Below, one piece after another: positions 7,016 through 15,596 of a stretch of DNA of 53,849 nt. Origin of the DNA: Paenibacillus lutrae (GTDB lineage Bacteria > Bacillota > Bacilli > Paenibacillales > NBRC-103111); assembly GCF_009757775.1 (NCBI RefSeq), contig NZ_RHLK01000021.1:1-53849 (forward strand). Reading direction: 5' to 3'. Within the stretch, counting starts at the first letter, position 1; every line of letters starts with the position of its first letter. The position numbers and the translations under genes were made by a program. The notes under the pieces were generated by a model, which was not told where the DNA came from, did no database searches, and was given only the letters and a program-made list of their open reading frames with translations.

Positions 7016-8172
7016 GGCTTCTGTTCCTTTTGATGGTCCCCGGTGCTTATTTCCGTAATACGCCAAGGCATGTCTGACTTATCCCGGCTGATCGTAAAGC
7101 TAAACATCCCTTTACGAGCCCGGCTGCTGCCTTCTCGTGTGACGGCCAGCTCCTCCTTTATTTGCACCATGAGCAGTCCGGGATCAGGAGCCGGCATTTC
7201 TTGCCGGTTCTTCGTCTTAGTCACTTTCGTGACCGCGTCTATGTCCTGCATCTGTGTATGCAGGTCTTGAACGAAGTGCGCATTGTGCGGATACGTGATG
7301 AGATCCAGCACCTGAGGATCATTCTGGTTCATCGCTAGAACAAACGCATCCACCAGTTGAGCAGGTGAGGCCTGATTGATATAGTCCCTTAAAAGTCCGG
7401 CAGCCCGGTATGTCATAAGCTGATGCCCGGTATCCTCGGAGTGTGAACCGTGAGTCGTGCTGCCTGCAAAGTGAATGCAGGAATGCCCGTCAAATTCGTT
7501 GCCCGGTATTCCGTCTCCGCCATGCGGCATTCCGTTCATGGAAGCCGCATAATACCGGTTGCCTGCCCGGACAAGAATAGCCCTTCGCTTCCAGCTCCAG
7601 CTTCCTTTATAAATCTCTTTCATGATTCTGGTATCCTCTTTGGTAAGGGGCTGGACATCCGCGTGATCCTGCCCCGCTCTGCGCTGAACATGGAACCTCA
7701 GACCCGTCTCCAAATCGATCACTTCGACCTTATCTTTGCGCGGAATAACTTGCCGGGCTACCTTCCAAGGAAGTAGTTCCCCGTAGTGCCGGCTTCGAAG
7801 TGCCTCAATGTGCCTGCGTAATTTCTCTTTCTTCTTCTCAGTAAGCGTCAGAATCTTCTGCCCGGCAGGGTCGTACAGGTTATAATCCTTATCCACGATA
7901 TAGGTTGTTCCGTTATCGGCTGATCCCGCTTGTTTAAGCGTGGCATACGTATCCGACACCGGCATGGCATCGGCTGACTTCACAACGCTTCCCGCCAATA
8001 TTTTTTCCCGGGAAGCGGGATAAATGGTGAGCTCCGATTGGAAGTCCGAAACCGGTGTGGATTGTATGGTAAAGGTGATGGTTTCGAGAACCTTCGCCGG
8101 GGCTGCCGACACAGAAACACTTATCGAGGTCAGGGACAGCAGACAGAAGATGATGAATCCTTTTCTTTTCAT
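7012..8172 (-). CDS. Secreted protein of unknown function with His/Cys-rich conserved block
   Basis: This is a 386-aa protein starting at ATG 8172 about ten bases after GGAGGT; it begins MKRKGFIIFCLLSL, a classic signal peptide ending near VSAAPA. Residues about 100-190 are basic (RHIEALRSRHYG, VIPRKDKVEVIDL). Around residues 225-265 there is a dense block NGMPHGGDGIPGNEFDGHSC followed by IHFAGSTTHGS, in which three His, one Cys and two Asp could form a metal or catalytic site. The C-terminal part, about 290-386, looks like an NTF2- or lipoprotein-like alpha/beta domain. No family name can be given with certainty. The GTGA overlap with the L,D-transpeptidase gene points to a shared wall function. 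Confidence 0.75.
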   Translation of the reverse strand: MKRKGFIIFCLLSLTSISVSVSAAPAKVLETITFTIQSTPVSDFQSELTIYPASREKILAGSVVKSADAMPVSDTYATLKQAGSADNGTTYIVDKDYNLYDPAGQKILTLTEKKKEKLRRHIEALRSRHYGELLPWKVARQVIPRKDKVEVIDLETGLRFHVQRRAGQDHADVQPLTKEDTRIMKEIYKGSWSWKRRAILVRAGNRYYAASMNGMPHGGDGIPGNEFDGHSCIHFAGSTTHGSHSEDTGHQLMTYRAAGLLRDYINQASPAQLVDAFVLAMNQNDPQVLDLITYPHNAHFVQDLHTQMQDIDAVTKVTKTKNRQEMPAPDPGLLMVQIKEELAVTREGSSRARKGMFSFTISRDKSDMPWRITEISTGDHQKEQKP

Positions 8173-8325
8173 GCTGAACGTTACCTCCGTATCCAATAAG
8201 CAGTAGCCCTTATTTTTCGCCAAAATGATATAATCATGCAAGCTTCCAGACCAGCGGTCCCTCTCCTTTTTCTGGATGGAATCGGGCGGCTGCATTCTTG
8301 TCCTTACAACACGACATGCACAACA

Positions 8326-8363
8326 AAAAACCGTTTTCGGTATATAAAATACAAAAACGGTCT
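8326..8363 (-). terminator. Intrinsic terminator, second of a tandem pair
   Basis: On the minus strand ACCGTTTT pairs with AAAACGGT across a loop of about 17 nt and is followed by TTTTTGTTG. It lies 40 bases beyond another hairpin (8404-8456) downstream of the cupin gene and probably acts as a back-up. Confidence 0.55.
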
Positions 8364-8403
8364 ATCCCAGCATTCACTTGCGCTATGGGCTTTGTGTTGA
8401 AAC

Positions 8404-8456
8404 AACGAACTCCCCGGTGCGATGGGATTCCAGACGCATTAGGGAGTTCGTTTGCT
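8404..8456. terminator. Long hairpin downstream of the cupin gene
   Basis: ACGAACTCCC pairs with GGGAGTTCGT, and inside it TGCG pairs with CGCA, giving a two-part stem. It is followed by TTTGCTTG on the plus strand and TTGTTTC on the minus strand. It is placed 37 bases after the cupin stop. The T tracts are weak, so the termination role is likely but not certain. Confidence 0.5.
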
Positions 8457-8492
8457 TGTAATAGATGACAAAATACCACACAGCCTGGCTTA

Positions 8493-8828
8493 TTATGGCT
8501 TATTCGTATATTCGGCTGGCGAGAAAATGACAAGAATCGTAAGATCTTCTGTAATCGTATGAAACCGGTGCTCCGCATGGGCTTCGACATAGACCAGAGA
8601 GCCTTTCCCGACCGAAACACTCTCCCCGGCTATCTGCAGCTCCGCTCTGCCTTCGGCGATATAGTACAGCTCATCCTCTGTATGAGGAAGCTGCCGGTCG
8701 GTATCTCCGGCACGAAGCCGGTAAATACCTGCACTCATAGAAGGCACCCGAAGGAACTCCAGCCAGTTCTTCTCTGCCGACATCTGTTCCGCAAGCTCGC
8801 TTAATTGATAGCTTTTTATCATTTGCAT
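8493..8828 (-). CDS. Cupin-domain protein
   Basis: This is an about 111-aa protein. ATG 8828 stands five bases after AGGAG; ATG 8822 is the alternative. A single cupin_2 barrel spans residues about 33-105. Motif 1 is partly visible as [18 protein letters not shown], with His and Glu ligands, and motif 2 is the stretch [14 protein letters not shown]. The length fits single-domain small cupins. These can be metal-dependent enzymes, sugar-binding or regulatory sensors; nothing here fixes the substrate. It lies 55 bases downstream of the Nudix gene on the same strand and may be co-transcribed. Two hairpins follow. Confidence 0.8.
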   Translation of the reverse strand: MQMIKSYQLSELAEQMSAEKNWLEFLRVPSMSAGIYRLRAGDTDRQLPHTEDELYYIAEGRAELQIAGESVSVGKGSLVYVEAHAEHRFHTITEDLTILVIFSPAEYTNKP

Positions 8829-8883
8829 CTGCACTCCTGTCATTTCAATTTAGGATTAGGGGACGCCCCGGGTAACGGGACAA

Positions 8884-9501
8884 TCAATCGAACAAGGAAG
8901 GACCGGAAGATTCGTCATATTGTTCGAACATCGTATGAAGCTGCGCAGCCGTATTGCGCTCCAATGAAAGCTCCGGAAGTTCATTTCTTCCGAAAAACCG
9001 TACTTCACTTGTCTCCAGCCCTACCTTAGCGCTTCCGCCGGTAATCTCACATAGAATAAACATTTTGTACACATGAAAAGGAGAGGGCGGGTGCTCATGA
9101 AACTTCTTGTCCCATACGGCGAGCAGACGACCCGCTTTTACTTCGAATCCCGCTTCCTCCCTCACTTCCTTGACGGCAACCTCCGATGGAGACAGGCCGA
9201 TATCCGCCCAGCCGCCGGGCAGAGCCCATGCCCCATCCGACTTTTCACGGACAAGCAGCAGCTTGTGTTCCCGGAATACGACAGCCCGTATATCGACCTT
9301 CGGCGTCGCATACCCGGTTTCACCGGCAAAAAGCTCTCTGACTTTGACCGGTTCTATATCCGTATACTCACTCATAATTGCTATACTCAAATCCCGGAGC
9401 ATTTCATAGCGTTCCAGATCATATTCGTCCTTGCCGTAAGCCAATCCTGTCTGAGCGATCGATTGGATCTGCTTCGCCCATTCCAGCCATTTTTCTTGCA
9501 T
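8884..9501 (-). CDS. Nudix hydrolase with N-terminal Nudix_N-type helical domain
   Basis: This is a 205-aa protein; ATG 9501 is preceded by AGGGAGGGACCC. The first 65 residues form a helical N-terminal extension (WLEWAKQIQSIAQTGLAYGKDEYDLERY) that is typical of ADP-ribose or ADP-sugar pyrophosphatase-like Nudix proteins of Firmicutes. The Nudix box lies at about residues 96-118: GWADIGLSPSEVAVKEVREE followed by AGF, with all Glu residues needed for metal binding. The reaction is hydrolysis of a nucleoside diphosphate linked to another moiety; the substrate is unknown. It could relate to ADP-glucose because the glg operon ends upstream on the same strand, but a terminator (9677-9716) separates them. 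Confidence 0.85.
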   Translation of the reverse strand: MQEKWLEWAKQIQSIAQTGLAYGKDEYDLERYEMLRDLSIAIMSEYTDIEPVKVRELFAGETGYATPKVDIRAVVFREHKLLLVREKSDGAWALPGGWADIGLSPSEVAVKEVREEAGFEVKAGRLLAVWDKKFHEHPPSPFHVYKMFILCEITGGSAKVGLETSEVRFFGRNELPELSLERNTAAQLHTMFEQYDESSGPSLFD

Positions 9502-9676
9502 GATGGGTCCCTCCCTTTCATCACGGATCGCGAACTTTCGATTCCAAGGTATCGTTTAAGCCAATCCGGTTTGTCTATCCGCTTGTCACCATCTTATCAC
9601 GCCTTATTTGGAATGGAAAATATTCCTTTTTTAAACCCATTTGAATCTTTCTAATATCTTCCAACTCAAAATTGCA

Positions 9677-9716
9677 CAAAAAAGCACCTTAAACCCAGGG
9701 GGTTTAAGGTGCTTCG
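9677..9716 (-). terminator. Intrinsic terminator of the glg operon
   Basis: A perfect 15-bp stem AAGCACCTTAAACCC / GGGTTTAAGGTGCTT has a loop of 3 and is followed on the minus strand by TTTTTTGTGC. It ends the glgBCDA transcript about 210 bases after the glgA stop. The sequence between (9717-9925) is a 3' leader without a convincing gene; the open frames seen in it lack supporting features. Confidence 0.85.
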
Positions 9717-9925
9717 TGAGCGAGGAAGATAAATGCCGGCAGCCGGAAAGGAGGCTTCCGCTTTTCACCACAGTGATTCCGTCATTTACGAATACATAGT
9801 CGATCAGAAGCCTCGCAAGCAAGGCTGCATACACATACTTGCACTCATAGCACACGCGTAATGCATCTTACACATTTTACATACGACTGATGGCTCTCTG
9901 ATATAACTCACTATCTAGCGCGGCT

Positions 9926-12900
9926 TCATACTCCCTGAAGCAGATATACCCTTGCTTCATACGGACGGAGCTGGATATCCGCTTCGAGTCCGCTCGTTGC
10001 TCCGCCCTCTCCGACTGCATAATTCGCTATAAGCAAATCCCCATGACCGGACGCCAGCAGCGGATAGGGACTAGCGAAAGATTGGGTGTCATTCGAGAAG
10101 TTCAGCATCACCAGCAGCTTGTCCTCTCCGAGCGTGCGCACATAGGCAAATACGTTCTCGTCTTCTTCTGCCAGCAGCTCGTAGGACCCGTACACGATGA
10201 CCGGATGGGCTTTACGCAGCGCAATCAGCTTCCGGTAGTAGTGATAGACCGAGTTCGGATCCGATACGGCCGCTTCAGCGTTAATCTCCTTGTAATTCGG
10301 ATTCACAAGCAGCCACGGTTCTCCGGTCGTGAAGCCTGCGTTCTCATCCGCATTCCACTGCATCGGGGTACGGGCATTATCCCTTCCTTTGGCGCGGATA
10401 GCGTTCATGATTTCATCCGCGCTGCCCCCGCCTTCCACATGCTCGCGGTACACATTATGCGATTCGATATCCCGGCAGTCCTCGATTGTGGCGAACGGCA
10501 TGTTCGTCATCCCGATTTCTTCGCCTTGATAAATATAAGGCGTACCCTGCAGGGTATGAAGGAAAGTCGCCAGCATTTTAGCGGATTCTACGCGGTACTT
10601 CCGGTCATCGCCGAAACGGGATACCATCCGAGGCTGGTCATGGTTATTCAGGTAAAGGCTGTTCCATGCCTTGCCTTCCAGCCCGGTCTGCCAGTTGGAA
10701 ATAGACCGTTTCAATTCGCGCAAGTTTACTTGACCAGGGTCCCATTTGCCGCCGCGGCCGTTATCCAGTTCCATATGCTCAAACTGGAAAACCATGTTCA
10801 GCTCGGTTCCTTCCGCATTCGCATACTGCACGGCTTCTTCAGGAGAAACGCCCGGCATTTCACCTACCGTCATAATGTCGTAGCGGGATAAGACTTGTTC
10901 ATTCATTTCACGCAAATACTCATGAATTCTGGGTCCGTTCATGAAATATTCTCCTCCCCATGCGTAACGCTCTCCGCCCGCACTGGGAAGCCCGTCGACT
11001 TTGGAGATCAGGTTGATCACGTCCATACGGAAACCGTCGATTCCTTTGTCCAGCCACCAGGTCATCATCTCATACACTTCTTCGCGCACCTTGGGATTCT
11101 CCCAGTTCAGGTCCGGCTGCTTGCGGGTGAACAGATGCAAGTAATACTCGTCTGTCGCTTCGTCATACTCCCAGGCCGGCCCCCTGAAGAAGCTCGTCCA
11201 GTTATTCGGCTCCCTGCCCTCTTGGCCGGGGCGCCAAATGTAATAGTCGCGGTATTCGCTATCCTTGGAGGAGCGGGACTCCAGGAACCACGGATGCTCG
11301 TCCGAAGAATGATTCACGACCAGATCCATGATCAGCTTCATCCCCCGCTGGTGTACTTCGCCAAGCAGCTGATCCCAGTCGGACATCGTGCCGAAATCAT
11401 CCATAATATCCCGGTAATCGCTGATATCGTAGCCGTTATCGTCGTTCGGCGATTTATACACCGGAGAAAGCCAGATGACGTCTACACCCAGCTCCTTCAA
11501 ATAATCGAGCTTGGAAATAATACCTTGCAGATCGCCGATTCCATCTCCGTTACTATCCATAAAGCTCCGCGGATAAATCTGATAAACGACACTTTCTTTC
11601 CACCAGCTACGGGCTGTCGGTTTACCAGCGGCTGAGCTTGAATCCCGGTATTCCTGCTCAGCCGGGATCTCTGTAAGGCTGTTCGCAAGAACATGAGCCT
11701 TCTCGGGCTGCTGCGCTTCATACAGGTCTTGACTGGCCTGCTGAGAATCTGCCTGCCGCTGCCGCTCGGCTTCCTCACTGGCTGACTGCCGCTGGTTAGC
11801 CGCATGGACCGATTCGTCGATCAGCTCCTGATACAGGGACTTATACTGCTGGGCCGATCTTTTCCAGCTGTAATCGTTCTTTCTCATATTCGCGAGCAGC
11901 TTCTTCCAGGCCTGCTGGTCATGCAGGAAGAAATCCACCGCGCGTCTTACCGTGTGCAGCATATCGTGGGCGTTATAAGCCGAGAAGCTGAAGCCGGTAC
12001 CCTCGCCCGTGAATTCATTATACGGCTGCACCGTATCTTTGAGGCCGCCGGTCTCCCGCACGATCGGCACCGTACGGTACCTCATCGCAATCAGCTGGCC
12101 AATCCCGCAAGGCTCAAACAGCGAAGGCATCAGGAACAAATCTGAACCCGCGTACACCTGCCTTGCCAACCCGTCGTCAAAAGCGATGTAAGCCGCCAGT
12201 TTGTCCGGATAGCGGGCTGCCGCGTCTCTGAACAGCTGCTCATATTCGGAATCGCCGGTTCCGACGATAACCCACTGCGCTTCAAGCGACAAGAGCTCTG
12301 GCAGCACATGCCGGATAAGATCGATCCCTTTCTGTTCGACCAGTCTCGTCACCAGAGAAATAACCGGTACATCGTCACGAACCGGCAAACCCAGCTTCTG
12401 CTGAAGGTGCGTCTTGTTCAGCCTCTTTTTGGGCAACGAATCCCGGTATTGGACAGCGAGATGTGAATCCGTCATCGGATTAAACTGGTCGTAGTCAATT
12501 CCATTGACGATACCCACGGTCGATTGGCTCCGGTAGCGGAGGAGACTGTCCATGTTCTCTCCGAAGAACGGGGTCCGGATTTCTTCCGCATAGGTAGGGC
12601 TTACTGCCGTAATGCGGTCCGTATAAAGCAGCCCACCCTTGAGGAAGCTGCCTCCATCGTACATTTCAAGCTGCTCGCCCGAGAAATAACCGGGATCGAG
12701 TCCGAAAAAGTCCATCATTGAATCTTTGGAGAATATGCCCTGATATCTTAAGTTATGGATCGTCAGAACCGTCTTGATGTTCTCATAGAACGGATAATAC
12801 GGGCTGTACTGGGCACGGAGAAGAACCGGTATCATACCTGCCTGCCAATCGTGACAGTGTATGACATCAGGCCGGAAGCCGATATGAGGAAGCGCATCAA

Positions 12901-13246
12901 TTACCGCACGGCAGTAAAAAGCAAACCGTTCCGCATCGTCTCCATAGCCGTAATGGCCCGGGCGGCGGAAATAAAATTCATTATCTACGAAATAGAAGGT
13001 CACACCCTCATATTCCAAAGTCTGAATACCGCAATACTGTGTACGCCAGCCCAGGTTTACACCGAAAGTGATTAAGGTTTGCATTTGTTCCTTAAATAGG
13101 CCGGGTATCTCATCATACTTCGGCATGATTACCCGGACGTCAGCCCCGCTGCGCCGCAGTTCTTGCGGTAGGGAGCCGATTACATCTCCCAATCCGCCCG
13201 TTTTGGCAAACGGTGCCGCTTCCGAAGCCGCAAAAAGAATGTTCAT
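9926..13246 (-). CDS. glgA: Fusion of glycogen synthase (GT5) and GH13 oligo-1,6-glucosidase-like domain
   Basis: This is a 1106-aa protein in one unbroken frame. ATG 13246 begins MNILFAASEAAPFAKTGG, the usual GlgA start; an upstream ATG at 13306 has no role. Residues 1-476 are a complete ADP-glucose glycogen synthase with KTGGLGDV (Lys15) and the C-terminal EPCGIGQL block. Residues 477-546 are a Gln/Glu/Ala-rich, probably flexible or coiled linker. Residues 547-1106 are a complete GH13 alpha-glucosidase: nucleophile Asp742 (GFRMDVIN), acid/base Glu796 (MTVGEMPG), Asp870 (NNHDQPR). Val after the nucleophile is the residue seen in oligo-1,6-glucosidases and isomaltases. So one chain has chain-elongating and branch-hydrolysing activities. 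It is the last gene of glgBCDA; normal GlgA is about 480 aa. Confidence 0.93.
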   Translation of the reverse strand: MNILFAASEAAPFAKTGGLGDVIGSLPQELRRSGADVRVIMPKYDEIPGLFKEQMQTLITFGVNLGWRTQYCGIQTLEYEGVTFYFVDNEFYFRRPGHYGYGDDAERFAFYCRAVIDALPHIGFRPDVIHCHDWQAGMIPVLLRAQYSPYYPFYENIKTVLTIHNLRYQGIFSKDSMMDFFGLDPGYFSGEQLEMYDGGSFLKGGLLYTDRITAVSPTYAEEIRTPFFGENMDSLLRYRSQSTVGIVNGIDYDQFNPMTDSHLAVQYRDSLPKKRLNKTHLQQKLGLPVRDDVPVISLVTRLVEQKGIDLIRHVLPELLSLEAQWVIVGTGDSEYEQLFRDAAARYPDKLAAYIAFDDGLARQVYAGSDLFLMPSLFEPCGIGQLIAMRYRTVPIVRETGGLKDTVQPYNEFTGEGTGFSFSAYNAHDMLHTVRRAVDFFLHDQQAWKKLLANMRKNDYSWKRSAQQYKSLYQELIDESVHAANQRQSASEEAERQRQADSQQASQDLYEAQQPEKAHVLANSLTEIPAEQEYRDSSSAAGKPTARSWWKESVVYQIYPRSFMDSNGDGIGDLQGIISKLDYLKELGVDVIWLSPVYKSPNDDNGYDISDYRDIMDDFGTMSDWDQLLGEVHQRGMKLIMDLVVNHSSDEHPWFLESRSSKDSEYRDYYIWRPGQEGREPNNWTSFFRGPAWEYDEATDEYYLHLFTRKQPDLNWENPKVREEVYEMMTWWLDKGIDGFRMDVINLISKVDGLPSAGGERYAWGGEYFMNGPRIHEYLREMNEQVLSRYDIMTVGEMPGVSPEEAVQYANAEGTELNMVFQFEHMELDNGRGGKWDPGQVNLRELKRSISNWQTGLEGKAWNSLYLNNHDQPRMVSRFGDDRKYRVESAKMLATFLHTLQGTPYIYQGEEIGMTNMPFATIEDCRDIESHNVYREHVEGGGSADEIMNAIRAKGRDNARTPMQWNADENAGFTTGEPWLLVNPNYKEINAEAAVSDPNSVYHYYRKLIALRKAHPVIVYGSYELLAEEDENVFAYVRTLGEDKLLVMLNFSNDTQSFASPYPLLASGHGDLLIANYAVGEGGATSGLEADIQLRPYEARVYLLQGV

Positions 13247-13331
13247 TCCATTCTCCACTCCCGTCTCTTTAAGTTTACCTCTATCAAAAATCGGGACCGA
13301 ACGCATAAGCGCCCGGCCTGATGTACGTTCA

Positions 13332-14441
13332 TTAAATAACTTTCATTTTGGCCGCAATAAACGGTGCTCTCACATCTCCGGTCAATACCCGCCCGCGGCT
13401 TATAAATACGTCTTTGTCCAGAATAGCATTCTCAATCACGACATTCTCTTCAATGTCACAGTTCTGGAGAATAATACTGTTCTTGACGGTGGCGCCTTTG
13501 CTGATTTTGACCCCGCGGGACAAAATACTGTTCTCCACTTTTCCCTCGATCACACAGCCGTTCGCGACCAACGAGTTGCGTACGTTCGCACTCGCCTCAT
13601 ATCTCGCCGGCGGCTCATCCTTGACTTTCGTATAGATCCGATCCTTGCGGAAAAACAAATCACGCAGAATCTCAGGATCCAGGAGTTCCCTGCTGTGATG
13701 GTAATAGCCCGCAATGGAGTTGACGATACCCAGATAGCCCTCATGCTTGTATCCGTATACATTGAGCTTGTCAACGTTCTTCATGATCCCGTCGCGTACG
13801 AGATGGTCATAACCCTGTGCCAGACAAGTCTCAACCATATCAAGCAGCAGTGCCTTACTCATGATGTACATTTCCATGGAAACGTTATTGGTTCTCAGGC
13901 GGCCGGATTGATCTTCTATCACGGTAACGCGGCCATCCGGACGGATTGCCAGCCTGCGGAAACTGCCGGAGTATTCTTCCTCCGCTTCTTTATACATGAC
14001 GGTTATATCCGCCTTGGTTTCTTCATGATACCGTACCGCATCTTCAAAATTAATGTTGCACACCATATGGCTGCGCGCGATAATAACCAGTTCTTCCCGC
14101 CCGCGGTAGAAATAATCCCGGTGGGAATAGAATTGGAACAAATCCCCCCGCGACATTCCGTTCGGATCATCCTGAACGGAAGGGAGGACGAACAGCCCGC
14201 CGCGTTTACGGTCCAGATCCCACTCTTTCCCGGAGCCGAGGTGATCCATCAGAGAGCGGTATTTGTGCTGGGTAAAAACAGCCACGTTATCGATCGAGGA
14301 ATTCACCATGCTCGATAATATAAAATCAATCAATCTGTACCGTCCGCCGAACGGAACGGACCCGGCACAGCGGTGTAAGGTAAGTTCCTCTAAATCATCA
14401 GGCTCATTGACCAGATTGATAACACCCATTACATGCTTCAT
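13332..14441 (-). CDS. glgD: GlgD, non-catalytic or regulatory subunit of ADP-glucose pyrophosphorylase
   Basis: This is a 369-aa protein, with ATG 14441 six bases after the glgC stop and AAAGGA overlapping the glgC end, so translation is coupled. It has a nucleotidyltransferase N-terminal domain (GGRYRLIDFILSSMVNSSIDNV) and a C-terminal left-handed beta-helix with hexapeptide repeats (NGCVIEGKVENSILSRGV). The N-terminus MKHVMGVINLVNEPDDLEEL lacks the GGxGxRLxPLT nucleotide loop that GlgC has, as is known for GlgD. In Bacillus, GlgC and GlgD form the active heteromer that makes ADP-glucose from glucose-1-phosphate and ATP. It lies third in the glg operon, 85 bases before glgA. Confidence 0.93.
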   Translation of the reverse strand: MKHVMGVINLVNEPDDLEELTLHRCAGSVPFGGRYRLIDFILSSMVNSSIDNVAVFTQHKYRSLMDHLGSGKEWDLDRKRGGLFVLPSVQDDPNGMSRGDLFQFYSHRDYFYRGREELVIIARSHMVCNINFEDAVRYHEETKADITVMYKEAEEEYSGSFRRLAIRPDGRVTVIEDQSGRLRTNNVSMEMYIMSKALLLDMVETCLAQGYDHLVRDGIMKNVDKLNVYGYKHEGYLGIVNSIAGYYHHSRELLDPEILRDLFFRKDRIYTKVKDEPPARYEASANVRNSLVANGCVIEGKVENSILSRGVKISKGATVKNSIILQNCDIEENVVIENAILDKDVFISRGRVLTGDVRAPFIAAKMKVI

Positions 14442-14447
14442 ACGTTC

Positions 14448-15596
14448 TCATCCTTTCAACTCCGAAGTGGCCCGAATGTGTTCCCCTGATCCGATCAGCA
14501 CGATTTCTTCCCCATTGCCGACCACTGCGCCGTCCTCAACGACGGTGTTCTCACCGATTATCGCCTTACGGATGGTCACATTATTGCCGATTCGCGCTCC
14601 CGGCATCAGAACCGAGTCACGAATAACACTGCCCTCGCCGATATGAACGCCGTAGAAGAGAACGGAGTGATCCACATCCCCGAACACCGAGCAGCCCTCG
14701 TTGACGAGAGAGCGTATGACTTTGGCCCCGGATGAAATAAACTGCGCAGGCTGATAAGGCGTGACCGAATAAATACGCCACGACTTGTCATTGAGATTAA
14801 GCTGCGTCGGATCGTCAAGCAGATCCATGTTCGCTTCCCACAGGCTCTCAATTGTACCGACATCCTTCCAGTAGCTCTGGAAAGGGTACGCCACCAGATT
14901 GGCGCCGTCTCTGAGCATGGATGGAATAATATTTTTACCGAAATCATTGCTCGATTCCTTATCCGCTTCATCCAGTTCCAAATATCTTTTCAGAGCTTTC
15001 CAGTTAAACATATAGACACCCATGGAAGCCAGGTTGCTCTTAGGTTCCTTCGGCTTCTCGGCAAATTCCGTGATCTCATTGTCTTCATTGACGCTCAGAA
15101 GCCCGAAGCGTGACGCCTCTTCCCACTTTACCTCAATGACGGCTATGGTTGCGTCGGCTCCTCTGGCTTTATGGTACGTAAGCATCCGGTCATAATCCAT
15201 TTTATAAATATGATCCCCCGAAATAATAAGCACGTACTCAGGGTCATACCGTTCAATAAAGCCGATATTGCGGTAGATGGCGTTAGCCGTTCCTTTATAC
15301 CATTCTCCGCCGCCCTGCTCGATAAAAGGAGGAAGGACGGTAACTCCGCCGTTCTTGCGGTCCAGATCCCAGGCGCTGCCAATCCCGATATATGAATTCA
15401 GTACCAGCGGCTGGTATTGGGTCAGAACCCCGACTGTATTAATACCTGAATTCGTGCAGTTGCTCAAAGTGAAATCGATAATGCGGTATTTGCCGCCGAA
15501 ATGAACGGCTGGTTTGGCTAACTGCCGGGTTAAGAGACCTAATCTTTTGCCTTCTCCCCCGGCTAGCAGCATGGCTACACAAGATTTACTACGCAT
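14448..15596 (-). CDS. glgC: Glucose-1-phosphate adenylyltransferase (ADP-glucose pyrophosphorylase) GlgC
   Basis: This is a 382-aa protein, with ATG 15596 seven bases after GGGGAAG. It begins inside the glgB end (8-bp overlap). The nucleotide-binding loop [20 protein letters not shown] (with KPAVHFGG after it), the sugar-phosphate motif [11 protein letters not shown] and the C-terminal beta-helix ([17 protein letters not shown]) are all present, and the length is standard. It catalyses the first committed step of glycogen synthesis, making ADP-glucose and PPi. The overlaps glgB/glgC and glgC/glgD suggest coupled, stoichiometric translation. Confidence 0.95.
   Translation of the reverse strand: MRSKSCVAMLLAGGEGKRLGLLTRQLAKPAVHFGGKYRIIDFTLSNCTNSGINTVGVLTQYQPLVLNSYIGIGSAWDLDRKNGGVTVLPPFIEQGGGEWYKGTANAIYRNIGFIERYDPEYVLIISGDHIYKMDYDRMLTYHKARGADATIAVIEVKWEEASRFGLLSVNEDNEITEFAEKPKEPKSNLASMGVYMFNWKALKRYLELDEADKESSNDFGKNIIPSMLRDGANLVAYPFQSYWKDVGTIESLWEANMDLLDDPTQLNLNDKSWRIYSVTPYQPAQFISSGAKVIRSLVNEGCSVFGDVDHSVLFYGVHIGEGSVIRDSVLMPGARIGNNVTIRKAIIGENTVVEDGAVVGNGEEIVLIGSGEHIRATSELKG

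Noticed and set aside
8234-8620. 128-codon minus-strand frame
   Set aside because: It overlaps the cupin gene in another frame and crosses two hairpins.
9631-9855. 74-codon minus-strand frame downstream of glgA
   Set aside because: It reads through the perfect glg terminator and has no binding site.
9733-9861. 42-codon plus-strand frame with GAGGAAG upstream
   Set aside because: The binding site is close and the peptide has no visible feature; it lies in the 3' region of the glg transcript on the opposite strand. Not enough support.
13068-14318. 416-codon plus-strand open frame
   Set aside because: Opposite glgA and glgD, no ribosome binding site, no recognisable domain.
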